A stretch of 64,000 nt of DNA from Fodinicurvata sp. EGI_FJ10296 (GCF_040712075.1 NZ_JBFCVL010000007.1:1-64000); one strand, 5' to 3'; shown: positions 16,088-25,254, numbered from the stretch's first letter. The notes: generated from the sequence alone by a model not told the origin. Program-made: numbers and translations.

Positions 16088-16855
16088 TCAACACGCGCCG
16101 TACGGATAGGCCTTCGCGCCCATCGAGAACGACAGCCGCGTGGCGCGGTCACGCAGGATGGTGATGCATTTGCGCAATTCGTCGTCCGGCAGAAGATCCG
16201 CGGGGGCAACGATGCCCAGCGCCGCGAGCACCGCCTGCCTGTCGCCATAAACCGGCACCGCGCAGGCCGCGAGTCCGACCACGGTTTCACCAAGGGCGCT
16301 CGACCATCCGCGCGCACGAATAGCGTCCAGTTCGATTTGCAACGCTCCCGTATCGGTGATGGTGTCCGGCGTGAACCGTTCGAGGTCGGCACCGTCGAGC
16401 AGCGCCGCGCGTTCGTCGTCCGGCGCGATGGCGAGAAGCAACTTGCCCGACGCGGTCGCATGCAGGGCCAACGGAATACCGACACGCCACTGCGTGTCCT
16501 GGAAATGCGGCCCCTCGAACGCCAGAATGTGGCGGCATCGGCCCCCGTGACGAACGCTCAGATACACTGAATGGCCGGTCTCGGTCGAACAGGTCCGCAT
16601 CACCGGCAGCGCCTGACGCGTCATCGGGTTGTCCGCGATATACCGCTCGCCGACCGCAAAGGCTTCCAGATCCACACGATATTTCCGGCTGACCGGGTCC
16701 TGGCGCAGATAGCCGGCCGATCTCAGCGCCGCGAGTATCCGTGAGGCATGACCTTTGCCTAAACCCATGCGTGCGGAGACATCCATGACGCCAAGCGGAC
16801 CATCAGCATCCTTGAACAAGGACAAGACACCCAGTGCAGTCTCGACTGATTTCAT
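16088..16855 (-). CDS. IclR family transcriptional regulator
   Basis: 255 residues. The N-terminal winged helix (ALGVLSLFKDADGPLGVMDV, GKGHASRILAAL) and the C-terminal effector domain (HATASGKLLLA, GLAACAVPVYG) are those of IclR proteins. It is divergent from the cyclase and ABC-transporter operon and is the likely regulator of it; the effector would be a substrate or intermediate of that pathway. The palindrome at 16897-16911 is a candidate operator. Confidence 0.9.
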   Translation of the reverse strand: MKSVETALGVLSLFKDADGPLGVMDVSARMGLGKGHASRILAALRSAGYLRQDPVSRKYRVDLEAFAVGERYIADNPMTRQALPVMRTCSTETGHSVYLSVRHGGRCRHILAFEGPHFQDTQWRVGIPLALHATASGKLLLAIAPDDERAALLDGADLERFTPDTITDTGALQIELDAIRARGWSSALGETVVGLAACAVPVYGDRQAVLAALGIVAPADLLPDDELRKCITILRDRATRLSFSMGAKAYPYGAC

Positions 16856-16896
16856 ATGACCTAAACAACCCGCTGATGAAACATTAGGCAGCCTCT

Positions 16897-16925
16897 GCGC
16901 AATCTTTGCGCGATTCCGTTATACT
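16897..16925 (+). promoter_or_regulatory. putative IclR operator and promoter
   Basis: GCGCAA (16897-16902) and TTGCGC (16906-16911) form an inverted repeat with a 3-nt spacer. A -10 box TATACT (16920-16925) lies just downstream, so the palindrome covers the -35 region of the promoter for the cyclase operon. It is also about 45 bp from the IclR start, so it could serve both directions. Confidence 0.55.
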
Positions 16926-17038
16926 TTGCTTTTCACTGGGCGAGAACCGATACCCCCTTGACAGAGTACGGATGCATGCCCGACAATTTGAAAACTAAGT
17001 TGTCCATGCGGAAACCACAAGAGGGATCTGGTGCGCCC

Positions 17039-17737
17039 ATGCCGCAATTGATCGACCTTTCCCGTGAAATTCACCACCGGATGCCGACCTTTCCGACCCA
17101 CTCGCCGGTCGCGATCGCACCGTGGGGCACTCATTCGGAAATCAAGCAGGCCGAGGATGTGACGTTCACGTCTGCGTCCATGATGCTGACCATGGGCGAT
17201 CACGCCGGGACCCATGTCGACGCGCCGGCGCATTTCGATGCCGATCCCGATGCCATGACCGTGGAAAAGATGCCGCTGGAGTTGTTCTATGCCTCCGCCA
17301 TCTGCCTGGACTTCTCGCATCTGCCGCTGAAGAGCGACATCACCGTGGCGGAACTGGAAAAGGCCGAACGGGCCAGCGGCGAGAAAATCGGCGCCGGCGA
17401 CATCGTTCTTCTGAGCACCGTCTTCAATGCCCAGGTCACGCCCGGATCGCCGGCCTTCTACGCCGATTTCTGCGGCCTGACCGAAGAAAGCGCCACCTGG
17501 CTGGGCGAAAAGAAGATCACGGCGTTCGGCGTGGAAGCGATCAGCCCCGGACGGCCCGGGCGCAACAACTATCGCGTTCATCAGGTTTGCCGCGATCTCG
17601 GGTTCACTCATATCGAGGGGCTGGTCAATCTGGACCGGCTGGTCGGCAAAGGCCGCTTCCGGTTCATCGGCTTTCCATTGAAAATCCGTGGCGGCACGGG
17701 CAGCCCGATACGGGCCGTCGCTGTCCTCGAAGAATGA
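17039..17737 (+). CDS. cyclase-family (kynurenine formamidase-like) metal-dependent hydrolase
   Basis: 232 residues of PF04199. The metal motif DHAGTHVDAPAHF (H54, H59, D61, H65) is intact, preceded by LIDLSREI at the N-terminus. The family hydrolyses formamides, cyclic imides or isatin-like rings. Together with the amidohydrolase at the end of the operon it suggests breakdown of a nitrogen-containing cyclic or amide compound (inference). The start at 17039 fits the family N-terminus; in-frame ATGs at 16976 and 17006 are possible alternatives. Confidence 0.85.
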   Translation: MPQLIDLSREIHHRMPTFPTHSPVAIAPWGTHSEIKQAEDVTFTSASMMLTMGDHAGTHVDAPAHFDADPDAMTVEKMPLELFYASAICLDFSHLPLKSDITVAELEKAERASGEKIGAGDIVLLSTVFNAQVTPGSPAFYADFCGLTEESATWLGEKKITAFGVEAISPGRPGRNNYRVHQVCRDLGFTHIEGLVNLDRLVGKGRFRFIGFPLKIRGGTGSPIRAVAVLEE

Positions 17738-17839
17738 CTGCCGCCACGGCTTTCCGGGGCGTTTTCCGGAAAGCCAATGGCAGCAGCATCAATGAAAAAC
17801 AATAACAGTTTCAACAACTACTGACAGATGGAGGCTACC

Positions 17840-18835
17840 ATGAGACTCAAGACATCCGCTTTCGCCTTGCTGGCGGCCGCCCTTGCACCGATCGGCGCCG
17901 CCCATGCCGACGACATGGACGAGGTCACGTTCCAGACCGACTGGATCGCATCGGGCGAGCACGCCGCCTATTACGGCGCCTGGGAAAAAGGCATCTTCGC
18001 CGATCACGGCATCGACGTCACCGTCATCCGCGGTTACGGTTCGGGCGATACCGTGACCAAGGTCGCTTCGGGCAGCGCCGATTTCGGAATTGCCGATGTC
18101 GGTGCGGTTCTGACCGGACGCGCGCGCCAGGACGTCCCGGCGACGGTCATCTCGACCCTCTACACCCACTCGCCTCATTCGCTGTTCGTTCTGGAAAGCT
18201 CGGGCATTACCGACTTTTCCGATCTGGAAGGGCGCCGGATCGGCATCACCCCGGGCAACAGTCACCGGGTCTATTTCCCGCACATCGCTGAAATGTCCGG
18301 CACCGACCCCGACACCATCCGCTGGGTGAACATGGACGGCGGCGCCATGGCGACGCAACTTATCGCCGGCAACATCGATGCCGCTCCCTTCTATTCCATG
18401 CACCACTATTATCAGAACAAGGCCGCCGAGGGCGAAGGTGAGACCATCAACGTTCTGCCCTTCGTGGAGACCGGTTTTGCGATCTATGCCGCCGGCCTGA
18501 TCACGTCGGACTCGATGATCGAGGAAAACCCGGATCTGGTCGAGCGGATGACCGCCGCCGTGCACGACGCCTGGAACTGGGCCCACGAGAACCCGGAAGA
18601 GGCGTGCGAACTGCACATCGAACGGATTCCCGAAGTGGCGATGGACGATTGCATGGGCTCGCTGACGGCGACGCTGGACTTCGTCTTCAACGACCACACG
18701 GACGAAGTCGGCGTCGGCACCCTCGACGAGGAACGGCTGATGTCGACATGGGAAGCCGTCGCCGAAGCCGAGGAACTGGACATGGATTGGGATCCGCGCC
18801 AGGCCTTCGACATGTCCTTCCTGCCCGAAGAGTGA
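17840..18835 (+). CDS. ABC transporter substrate-binding protein (NMT1/SsuA type)
   Basis: 331 residues. Signal peptide MRLKTSAFALLAAALAPIGA ends before HADDMDEV. The mature protein has the NMT1/TauA layout (FQTDWIASGEHAAYYGAWEK, GSADFGIADVG, GRRIGITPG). It delivers a small organic molecule to the transporter made by the next two genes. ATG 17840 follows GGAGG. The family covers thiamine precursors, sulfonates, nitriles and pyrimidines; the neighbours favour a ring or amide compound. Confidence 0.88.
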   Translation: MRLKTSAFALLAAALAPIGAAHADDMDEVTFQTDWIASGEHAAYYGAWEKGIFADHGIDVTVIRGYGSGDTVTKVASGSADFGIADVGAVLTGRARQDVPATVISTLYTHSPHSLFVLESSGITDFSDLEGRRIGITPGNSHRVYFPHIAEMSGTDPDTIRWVNMDGGAMATQLIAGNIDAAPFYSMHHYYQNKAAEGEGETINVLPFVETGFAIYAAGLITSDSMIEENPDLVERMTAAVHDAWNWAHENPEEACELHIERIPEVAMDDCMGSLTATLDFVFNDHTDEVGVGTLDEERLMSTWEAVAEAEELDMDWDPRQAFDMSFLPEE

Positions 18836-18842
18836 GCCGTTG

Positions 18843-19604
18843 ATGATCACCATCGAGCAAGTCTCGAAGACATTTTCCTCGCGCGACGGCACGGCCGTCG
18901 TCGCGTTGGAAGACATCTCGCTGGAGATCGGCCGCGATCGGTTCGTCTGCCTGGTCGGTGCCTCCGGATGCGGAAAGTCCACCCTGCTCCGGCTCGTGGC
19001 CGGGCTGACCATGCCGACCAGCGGCCAGATCCGGATCGACGAGACGCCGGTGGTGGAGCCGCGATCGGATACCGGGATCGTGTTCCAGTCGCCCACGCTT
19101 TTGCCGTGGGCGACGATCCTGGACAATGTGCTGTTTCCGTCGCGGATGATGAATGTCTGCACGCCCGAGGCGGTTGACCGGGCGCACCGGCTGATCGACA
19201 TGGTCGGGCTGACGGACTTCAAGGGCAAGCATCCGCGCGAGCTGTCCGGCGGCATGCAGCAACGCGCCGGCATCTGCCGGGCGCTCGTCCACAACCCCGA
19301 CATCCTGCTGATGGACGAGCCGTTCGGCGCCCTCGATGCCCTGACGCGCGAGGAACTGACGCTGGAACTTCTGCGCATCTGGAACGACCAGCCGAAGACG
19401 ATCCTGTTCGTTACCCATTCCATCTCCGAAGCCGTCTTTCTGGCCGATCAGGTGCTTGTGATGTCGCCGCGCCCCGGCCGGGTGGCGGATGTAATCGATG
19501 TCGATCTGCCACGCCCGCGCACGTTTGATATGGAGTCGCATGATGAGTTCCAACGATCGACCCGACGAATCCGCAATCTCATCTTCGGCGATCGCGATCG
19601 TTAA
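18843..19604 (+). CDS. ABC transporter ATPase (TauB/SsuB type)
   Basis: 253 residues. Walker A GASGCGKST (39-47), Q-loop FQSPTLLPW, signature LSGGMQQR (133-140) and Walker B LLMDEPFGALD are all intact. It powers uptake with the permease that follows, whose start lies inside this gene's 3' end by 65 bp. ATG 18843 is taken rather than the in-frame TTG at 18840. Confidence 0.92.
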   Translation: MITIEQVSKTFSSRDGTAVVALEDISLEIGRDRFVCLVGASGCGKSTLLRLVAGLTMPTSGQIRIDETPVVEPRSDTGIVFQSPTLLPWATILDNVLFPSRMMNVCTPEAVDRAHRLIDMVGLTDFKGKHPRELSGGMQQRAGICRALVHNPDILLMDEPFGALDALTREELTLELLRIWNDQPKTILFVTHSISEAVFLADQVLVMSPRPGRVADVIDVDLPRPRTFDMESHDEFQRSTRRIRNLIFGDRDR

Positions 19605-20379
19605 ACCAAAGGGCATGCCGCCCTGGATGATCGACATCGGCATGCCTTTGCTGGCGATGATCATATTGCTCATCATCTGGGAGGCGGCGGTTCACGGTTT
19701 CGACATACCAGGCTATATCCTGCCGCCTCCCAGCGCCATCGGTGCCGAAATGGTCGACTCCTACGGGGTCATATTCGGACATACGATCGCCACCTCGCGG
19801 ACGATCCTGTTCGGATTTATCGCATCGATCATTGTCAGCCTGCCGCTGGCGGTGGCGATCACGTCTTCGCCGATCATGGCCAACACGATCTATCCGTTCC
19901 TGGTTCTGACCCAGTCGATCCCCAAGGTCGCGCTGGCGCCGATCCTGGTCGTGATCATGGGCGCCAACGAAATGCCGCGTGTCGTCATCACCTTCCTCGT
20001 GGCGTTCTTCCCGCTCGTCCTGTCGGTCGCAGCCGGTCTGCAATCGGTACCGGCGGAACTGATCGAACTGGGCCGCGCCTGCCGGGCGAGCCGGTGGAAG
20101 GAACTGATGCGCATCCGGCTGCCCTATGCCGTGCCGTTCATCTTCTCCGGCCTGAAAGCGGCAATCACGCTGTCGGTCGTCGGCGCCGTCGTTGCGGAAT
20201 TCGTCAATGCCGATCGCGGTCTGGGCTATCTGATCGTCACCTCGACCGCGTTCTTCGAGGTCCCGCTGGCCTGGGCGGCGCTGATCGTCCTGTCGGTGCT
20301 GGGCATCGTCCTGTTCCAGGCCGTCGCCCTGATCGAGCGGATCGCCTTCCCCTGGGCCGCATCGGCCGAAGCCCAATAG
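19540..20379 (+). CDS. ABC transporter permease (TauC/SsuC type)
   Basis: About 279 residues with six hydrophobic segments and the EAA loop (ELIELGRACRASRWKELMRI, followed by RLPYAVPFIF) of binding-protein-dependent permeases. It forms the membrane channel of the NMT1-type importer. Two adjacent ATGs (19540, 19543) follow GGAG; the overlap with the ATPase gene implies coupled translation. Confidence 0.9.
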   Translation: MMSSNDRPDESAISSSAIAIVKPKGMPPWMIDIGMPLLAMIILLIIWEAAVHGFDIPGYILPPPSAIGAEMVDSYGVIFGHTIATSRTILFGFIASIIVSLPLAVAITSSPIMANTIYPFLVLTQSIPKVALAPILVVIMGANEMPRVVITFLVAFFPLVLSVAAGLQSVPAELIELGRACRASRWKELMRIRLPYAVPFIFSGLKAAITLSVVGAVVAEFVNADRGLGYLIVTSTAFFEVPLAWAALIVLSVLGIVLFQAVALIERIAFPWAASAEAQ

Positions 20380-20421
20380 ATCCGACTGTCGCCCCGTCTG
20401 TTGCTTATTCTGGAGGAAACC

Positions 20422-21930
20422 ATGACCCAATCCAAAAAGATCATTCGGGGCGGCCGGCTGCTGGACACCCACCGCCATAGCGCCGAGTTCGCCGATATCC
20501 TGATCGTCGATGACACGATCGCGGAAATCGGCCCGGCCGGCATGGCCGCTCCGGACGATGCCGAAGTGGTCGACGCCGACCGTCGGCTCATGCATCCGGG
20601 GCTGATCAACGCGCATACCCACGGACATGGCGTGCTGGCCAAGGGGTTGGGCGATCTCTGGACGCTGGAACTGCTGCTGAACGCCGGCCCCTGGGCCAGC
20701 GGCGGCCGGTTGCTGGAGGACAAATACCTGTCCACCTATCTCGGCGCGATCGAGATGCTGATGAAGGGCTGCACGGCCTGCTATGACCTGACGGCGGAGT
20801 TTCCGCTGCCGACGGTCGAGGGGCTGGACGCCTGCGCCTCGGCCTATCAGGACGCGGGCATGCGCGCGGTCGTGGCGCCGATGGTGGCGGAGTATTCCTT
20901 TTACCAGGCCATTCCCGGCCTGATCGAGGCGACACCCAAAGAGTTGCGCGGCTATTGCGACCGCTTCAATCTCGGCCCGACCGAGGCCTGTCTGGCGGTG
21001 ATGCGCGAGTCGGTGAAGAACTGGCGCTTCGACCGCGACTGGGTCCGGCCCGCCATCGCCCCGACCATTCCGCATCACTGCTCGGAACAGTTCCTGCGCG
21101 ACTGCGGGGCGCTGGCGCGTGAATTCGGGCTGGGCCTGCACAGCCATGTGCAGGAATCGAAGGTTCAGGTGATCGCCGGACACCGGCTCTACGGCAAGAC
21201 CCAGACCGCCTATCTCGACGAACTGGGCCTGCTCGGACCGGATTTCACCGTCGCGCACGGCGTCTGGCTCGACGACGACGACATGAAACGCCTGGGCGAT
21301 CACGGCGCGTCGGTCGCCCATAACCCGGCCAGCAACATGCGCCTGGGCAGTGGATTAGCCGATTGCCGCTCGATGCTGAATCACGGCGTCAATCTGGGCA
21401 TCGGCACCGACGGGGCGAACTGCTCGGACAACCTGAACATGCACGAGGCGACGCATCTGGCCTCGCTCGTCTCGAAAAGCCGCAGCCCCGATACGCAGGA
21501 CTGGCTGACGACGGACGAGGTCTTCGACGCCGCCACCATCGGCAGCGCCCGCACCATGGGCATGCAGGACATCATCGGCCGGATCGCCAAGGGCTATAAG
21601 GCCGATATCGTGTTCCTGGACCTCGACCACCCCAACTGGATGCCGCTGAACGACGCGACGAACCAGCTTGTCCATACCGAGGACGGCACCGCCGTGCACT
21701 CGGTCATGGTCGGCGGTAAAATGCGGGTCGAGAACTACAAGCCGGTCGGCCTCGACCTGCGCAAACTGGGCGAGAAAGTCGAAGCCGCCCGCGCCCGCCT
21801 GCAGGACACGACCAAGGACGCCAAGGCCGTCAGCGAAAAACTGGCTCATGTGGTCAACGAATTCTGCCCCGGCCTCGCCCACAAGCCCTACCACATCCAC
21901 AGATACGGCGGTTGCGATCATTCCAGTTAG
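20422..21930 (+). CDS. amidohydrolase of the ATZ/TRZ deaminase group
   Basis: 502 residues. Metal ligands: HTH (H65, H67) in LINAHTHGHG, LHSHVQES, TVAHG and GTDGANCSD. This is the full pattern of the mononuclear-metal ATZ/TRZ/cytosine-deaminase-like amidohydrolases (PF01979), which remove amino groups from heterocycles or open cyclic amides. It ends the transport operon, after a TGGAGGAAACC ribosome site, and probably acts first on the imported compound (inference). The exact substrate cannot be read from sequence. Confidence 0.88.
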   Translation: MTQSKKIIRGGRLLDTHRHSAEFADILIVDDTIAEIGPAGMAAPDDAEVVDADRRLMHPGLINAHTHGHGVLAKGLGDLWTLELLLNAGPWASGGRLLEDKYLSTYLGAIEMLMKGCTACYDLTAEFPLPTVEGLDACASAYQDAGMRAVVAPMVAEYSFYQAIPGLIEATPKELRGYCDRFNLGPTEACLAVMRESVKNWRFDRDWVRPAIAPTIPHHCSEQFLRDCGALAREFGLGLHSHVQESKVQVIAGHRLYGKTQTAYLDELGLLGPDFTVAHGVWLDDDDMKRLGDHGASVAHNPASNMRLGSGLADCRSMLNHGVNLGIGTDGANCSDNLNMHEATHLASLVSKSRSPDTQDWLTTDEVFDAATIGSARTMGMQDIIGRIAKGYKADIVFLDLDHPNWMPLNDATNQLVHTEDGTAVHSVMVGGKMRVENYKPVGLDLRKLGEKVEAARARLQDTTKDAKAVSEKLAHVVNEFCPGLAHKPYHIHRYGGCDHSS

Positions 21931-23498
21931 GACCGGGTGCTGGCGCCCTTCAGCGGCTTGTCCTCAAAGCCCTCGAAGGCTTCTCGGACGACCTCTTGAA
22001 GTCGGGCCACCTCGTCATCCTCAAGCGTCTTGAAGACGCCTTCGCGGCGGCGCTTTGACAGCGTACCGCCATTCTGGCGGATGAACATGATGAGGTCTTC
22101 GGCCAGCCGATCCGGCATTTCGACGGTATCCATGAGCCGCCTCATCGCCTCGTCATGGCGGCGAAGATAGTCGATTTCACGCGGGAGGTCGTGGTCGACG
22201 GTATGGGCGACACAGCCACAAAGAAACTCGGTCGCCGCCGAAAAGTCGACATAGCGGTAGAAGTCGGCGGTGTCGTTGAGCACTTCGACATTGCGGTCAG
22301 GCGTCGGGCGCCATTGGATGAACGGCATGAGCGGCCCCGTGTCCGCCCGCAGTGTCTCGCGATAGTCGTCGATCCGGTCGAGCATGACGGACGAGACGGG
22401 AAACACCATACCCGGCGGCGAAAACTTCCGCTCCGAAAGCACGTGATGGATCAGGAGGCGGTGAAGACGGCCGTTCCCGTCCTGAAGCGGGTGAATGTAG
22501 ACGAAGCCAAAGGCCGTCACCGCCGCCTGAAGGACGGGATCAAGGCTCGCCCCTCCCATTCGGTTATTCGCGGCGATGAGGCCATCAAGCAGCGAACAGA
22601 GATCGTCCGGTCGCGCACCAATGAATTCGGGCAGCGGGTCGCCGAAGCGATCGCGCTCGCCCAGATACACACCATCCGGCCGGATACCAACCTGAACGAA
22701 GCGGCTGTCCTCGATCAGAATGCGATGGAGACGGGTGATTTCGTCCACCGAAAGCGAATGGCTCCCGGCCTGAAGAATGGCCCGGCCCCACCGCTCGATG
22801 CGGTTGCGTGGCGGCCGCTCCCCTTCGATCTCGAAGCTGGCGCGACTGTCGGCAAGCAGCATGAAGCTGGCGGCGCGCGAAACCAGATGACCGCCGGTCC
22901 GCCCGATCGTGTCTCGGGCCTTGTCCGCGAGCTTCCGCTCAACAAACGCGTTCAGGGTTTCGGTCCGGCGGATGACCGGACAGAAGGCCGGCGTTCCCAG
23001 CAGATTGTTGCGAACCCGATGCCGCCGCGAAAGCTCCCCCTCCGCTGTAAAGTATGACTCGGGATCAAGCAGATCGATGGCGGAAGCGGTCGGCGCATCA
23101 GGCAGGTTCAACCGACGGTCCAGCAGCCATTCGTAAAGGAACCAGATACAGCGCGATGACGCGCCCGTCGGCGCTGCGCGGACCATCTCCTCGACGACCG
23201 TCGGCGAGACCGCCTCAAACGCCCGCTTGAGGACGAGAAGGTCGAGCCCCTCATGACGAAGGGCGAAGACCAGATGATCGGCGAAATCGGTGCCGGGCCA
23301 ATAGCGCTTGTCGAAGACCCGCCAACCGCCCTCTTCCCGTTGACTGCCCCGAATGTGCTTCTCGGAAACACAACTCGGCCGCCGCACAGGTGCGGCAAGC
23401 GACAGCCCGTGCACCAGCGCCGCCCAACCCGCAACACGCGCACCTGGCGGCATCGACGCGTCCTGAAAGCCTTGGTCGTTTGACAGATTAAGCTGCAT
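21927..23498 (-). CDS. Fic family protein, long form
   Basis: 523 residues. The Fic motif HPLQDGNGR lies near residue 335 and an inhibitory helix SFEIEGE near residue 220, so a self-inhibited nucleotidyl transferase is expected. The first about 150 residues are an N-terminal region of the long Fic group, and the C-terminal part (DLIMFIRQNGGTLSKRRR) resembles a winged helix. It is unrelated in domain order to the DUF4172-Fic protein at 1404. ATG 23498 is chosen; TTG 23510 is also in frame. Its stop overlaps the convergent amidohydrolase gene by 4 bp. Confidence 0.85.
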   Translation of the reverse strand: MQLNLSNDQGFQDASMPPGARVAGWAALVHGLSLAAPVRRPSCVSEKHIRGSQREEGGWRVFDKRYWPGTDFADHLVFALRHEGLDLLVLKRAFEAVSPTVVEEMVRAAPTGASSRCIWFLYEWLLDRRLNLPDAPTASAIDLLDPESYFTAEGELSRRHRVRNNLLGTPAFCPVIRRTETLNAFVERKLADKARDTIGRTGGHLVSRAASFMLLADSRASFEIEGERPPRNRIERWGRAILQAGSHSLSVDEITRLHRILIEDSRFVQVGIRPDGVYLGERDRFGDPLPEFIGARPDDLCSLLDGLIAANNRMGGASLDPVLQAAVTAFGFVYIHPLQDGNGRLHRLLIHHVLSERKFSPPGMVFPVSSVMLDRIDDYRETLRADTGPLMPFIQWRPTPDRNVEVLNDTADFYRYVDFSAATEFLCGCVAHTVDHDLPREIDYLRRHDEAMRRLMDTVEMPDRLAEDLIMFIRQNGGTLSKRRREGVFKTLEDDEVARLQEVVREAFEGFEDKPLKGASTRS

Positions 23499-23557
23499 GT
23501 CGAAATTCAATCACCAGTGTCGAAAATCGGCCCATTCGTGGCCAACCTGTCGAAAAC
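23498..23557 (-). repeat. TGTCGAAA direct repeats upstream of the long fic gene
   Basis: TGTCGAAA occurs at 23498, 23518 and 23548, i.e. spaced 20 and 30 bp, close to two and three turns of the helix. A diverged copy, TGTTGAAA, lies at 23626. The first overlaps the start codon. Such phased repeats upstream of a gene with a probable winged-helix domain suggest an operator array. Confidence 0.6.
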
Positions 23558-23604
23558 TACTGTACCGGGATGCACGGTCGAATCCGAATAGATCTCGTCG
23601 AAGA

Positions 23605-23760
23605 TCAGCCGAAATTCGACGCCGGTGTTGAAAATCGATAAACCATATCGCGGCCGCCGGACAGATCGAATTTTTTAACATACTGATGCTTGCCATCGGG
23701 CAATATGACGGTCAACGCCTGGACAAGACTCAATCAGCGAGCGGCCGTCAAATATAATCG
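23605..23760 (-). pseudogene. gene remnant, two frames
   Basis: On the minus strand the reading IFDGRSLIES is followed, in a different frame, by ALTVILPDGKHQYVKKFDL and SGGRDMVYRFSTPASNFG then stop. Both stretches read like real protein, so this is probably the frameshifted end of a lost gene. The family is not recognised. The surroundings from about 23660 onward are AT-rich. Confidence 0.35.
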
Positions 23761-23933
23761 CGTCTAAACAGTGAAAACTGAATTTTTTGCATAAGGACCG
23801 ATTTTTATAATATTGAATTAGTTATAAAACTATTCATTAAAAAAGAGCTTCTAATGATTTACCAATATTGACTATTACATCGTATATGTTCTATTTGTTA
23901 TATCGATATGCTAATCAACGTCTGGAGATTTTT
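23761..23933. other. AT-rich intergenic region
   Basis: Markedly AT-rich sequence between the fic region and the membrane gene, presumably carrying the promoter of the latter. No gene, no clear promoter box pair and no repeat could be singled out. Confidence 0.4.
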
Positions 23934-24413
23934 ATGAGCTTTCCAACCATGAGAGATGAACATGATTGGTCTTCCTATATATTAATACTTAATAGCGCAG
24001 GAACTTTATCAATATTTAACATAATGTCGCATAATAGTCCTGATTTCGAAATATTTTTATCATACAATTTATCGCTTATTTATTTTCTATTAGGCATGAT
24101 GACAATAATTACTATCTTCGTAGTGGAACTCGGCATCAAAAATCATTTGGAAAATTACAAATACGGATTTTTAAGTAAACTAATTAATAATAACCGGCAT
24201 AAAGATACAATTATTTCATGGGGGAAAAATTTTAAAATTATAATCAGATCGTCTTGTCTTTTACTTTTTGCACTAGGTTCTATTCAAGCCTATGGAACGC
24301 TAGTATTTTCTCATGAGTGTATCTACGAAGATACGCTACCTTCGTTTTTGGATAATTTTCTTTTTAATCTTCCGGTTAAGGATTTATCCCAAGCACAAAA
24401 TTCGTGGTGTTAG
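23934..24413 (+). CDS. AT-rich membrane protein of unknown function
   Basis: 159 residues from ATG 23934, 7 nt after GGAG. Three hydrophobic segments (around YILILNSAGTLSIFNI, YFLLGMMTIITIFVVELG and CLLLFALGSIQAYGTLVF) suggest an inner-membrane protein. The composition is strongly AT-rich with many ATA, TTA and AAT codons, unlike every neighbour, so recent acquisition is likely. Not recognised. Its 3' end overlaps the convergent next gene by 38 bp. The gene is too well ordered (good ribosome site, no internal stop) to be chance sequence. Confidence 0.6.
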   Translation: MSFPTMRDEHDWSSYILILNSAGTLSIFNIMSHNSPDFEIFLSYNLSLIYFLLGMMTIITIFVVELGIKNHLENYKYGFLSKLINNNRHKDTIISWGKNFKIIIRSSCLLLFALGSIQAYGTLVFSHECIYEDTLPSFLDNFLFNLPVKDLSQAQNSWC

Positions 24414-24969
24414 ATGCTAACAGTGCAATGAGATCATCGGAATAGTAAAAACTTTCTCCCCCTCGCGACTCAGGGTCGAAATCCCAGACCAAATCCGTAA
24501 GGCGACCCCGATGGCGGGCGAGCATCTTTCCATTCTTGCGCACCTCTTTGCGAATGCGCTTCGCCGCTTCGGCGATTTGCCGTTGCGGAGGCGATGACAC
24601 ATCGCCCTTATAACCTGAATACCGGTCAGCTAACGCCTTTGCGGCGAGAATACGACGATCCAGCCCGTCGATGACACCCGGAATGGCGTCATGGGTGAGG
24701 TAGACCAACACGTCCCTATCGTTGGCCTGCCCCGCTGTTTCCAGCATCTCGCGAATCGACATGATCGCCAGCTTCAGCCGATGATCGACGCTGATAACCT
24801 GTTTGCGATACTGATCCAACGCGGCTTCGAAATTCTGCGCAGACTGCCGATATCGACCGAGAATCGCGACTGCGTCGTCGGTGGATGGCACTACCGCCAA
24901 GGGGCGTGTAGCCTCCTCCTTTATCGCCGTCGGCACAAAGCCCATCGGATTGACCTTCCTGATGCCCAT
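24376..24969 (-). CDS. hypothetical protein, helical, unknown family
   Basis: 197 residues, GC-rich, rich in predicted helix (EAALDQYRKQVISVDHRLKL, AAKRIRKEVRKNGKMLARHR). No signal peptide or membrane segment. No family recognised. The start at 24969 (MGIRKVN) or 24945 is uncertain; a GAGGG sequence lies about 15 nt upstream. It converges on and overlaps the AT-rich membrane gene, which is odd if the two arrived together. Confidence 0.55.
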   Translation of the reverse strand: MGIRKVNPMGFVPTAIKEEATRPLAVVPSTDDAVAILGRYRQSAQNFEAALDQYRKQVISVDHRLKLAIMSIREMLETAGQANDRDVLVYLTHDAIPGVIDGLDRRILAAKALADRYSGYKGDVSSPPQRQIAEAAKRIRKEVRKNGKMLARHRGRLTDLVWDFDPESRGGESFYYSDDLIALLASNTTNFVLGINP

Positions 24970-25254
24970 TCAAATGACGACAAATCACCCTCGCTCCCCA
25001 AATATATATCTCATCAACGGAATACTTTCATCCCTGTTGCCTGGCCGATATTGCCCGGCCCACGCCTGAGCGGCGGCAGGAGCAGATCGCTGCTCAGGCC
25101 GATGCCGACCTGCAAAAATTGCAGGACCCAATGCTGGCCGACCTGAACGACGAATGAGGCAGGGGTGACCTCCGCAATGCACAGCTTCTCGGGCTTAGTC
25201 TGAGTCTGACTACGTGTTCCACAATTTATTGGCGAATAATACCCCGGCTTGGTA
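24970..25254. other. region with a possible gene remnant
   Basis: No intact gene. A plus-strand frame ending at 25156 reads DIARPTPERRQEQIAAQ and ADADLQKLQDPMLADLNDE, a plausible charged C-terminal tail, but it has no start codon after the previous stop. It may be the stump of a deleted gene. Family unknown. Confidence 0.3.

Noticed and set aside
17789-19423. 544-codon minus-strand open frame
   Set aside because: Antisense to the substrate-binding protein and ATPase genes; no motif seen.
19579-21321. 580-codon minus-strand open frame
   Set aside because: Antisense to the well-supported ABC permease and amidohydrolase genes; composition (rich in D, R, H, G) is typical of antisense frames in GC-rich DNA.
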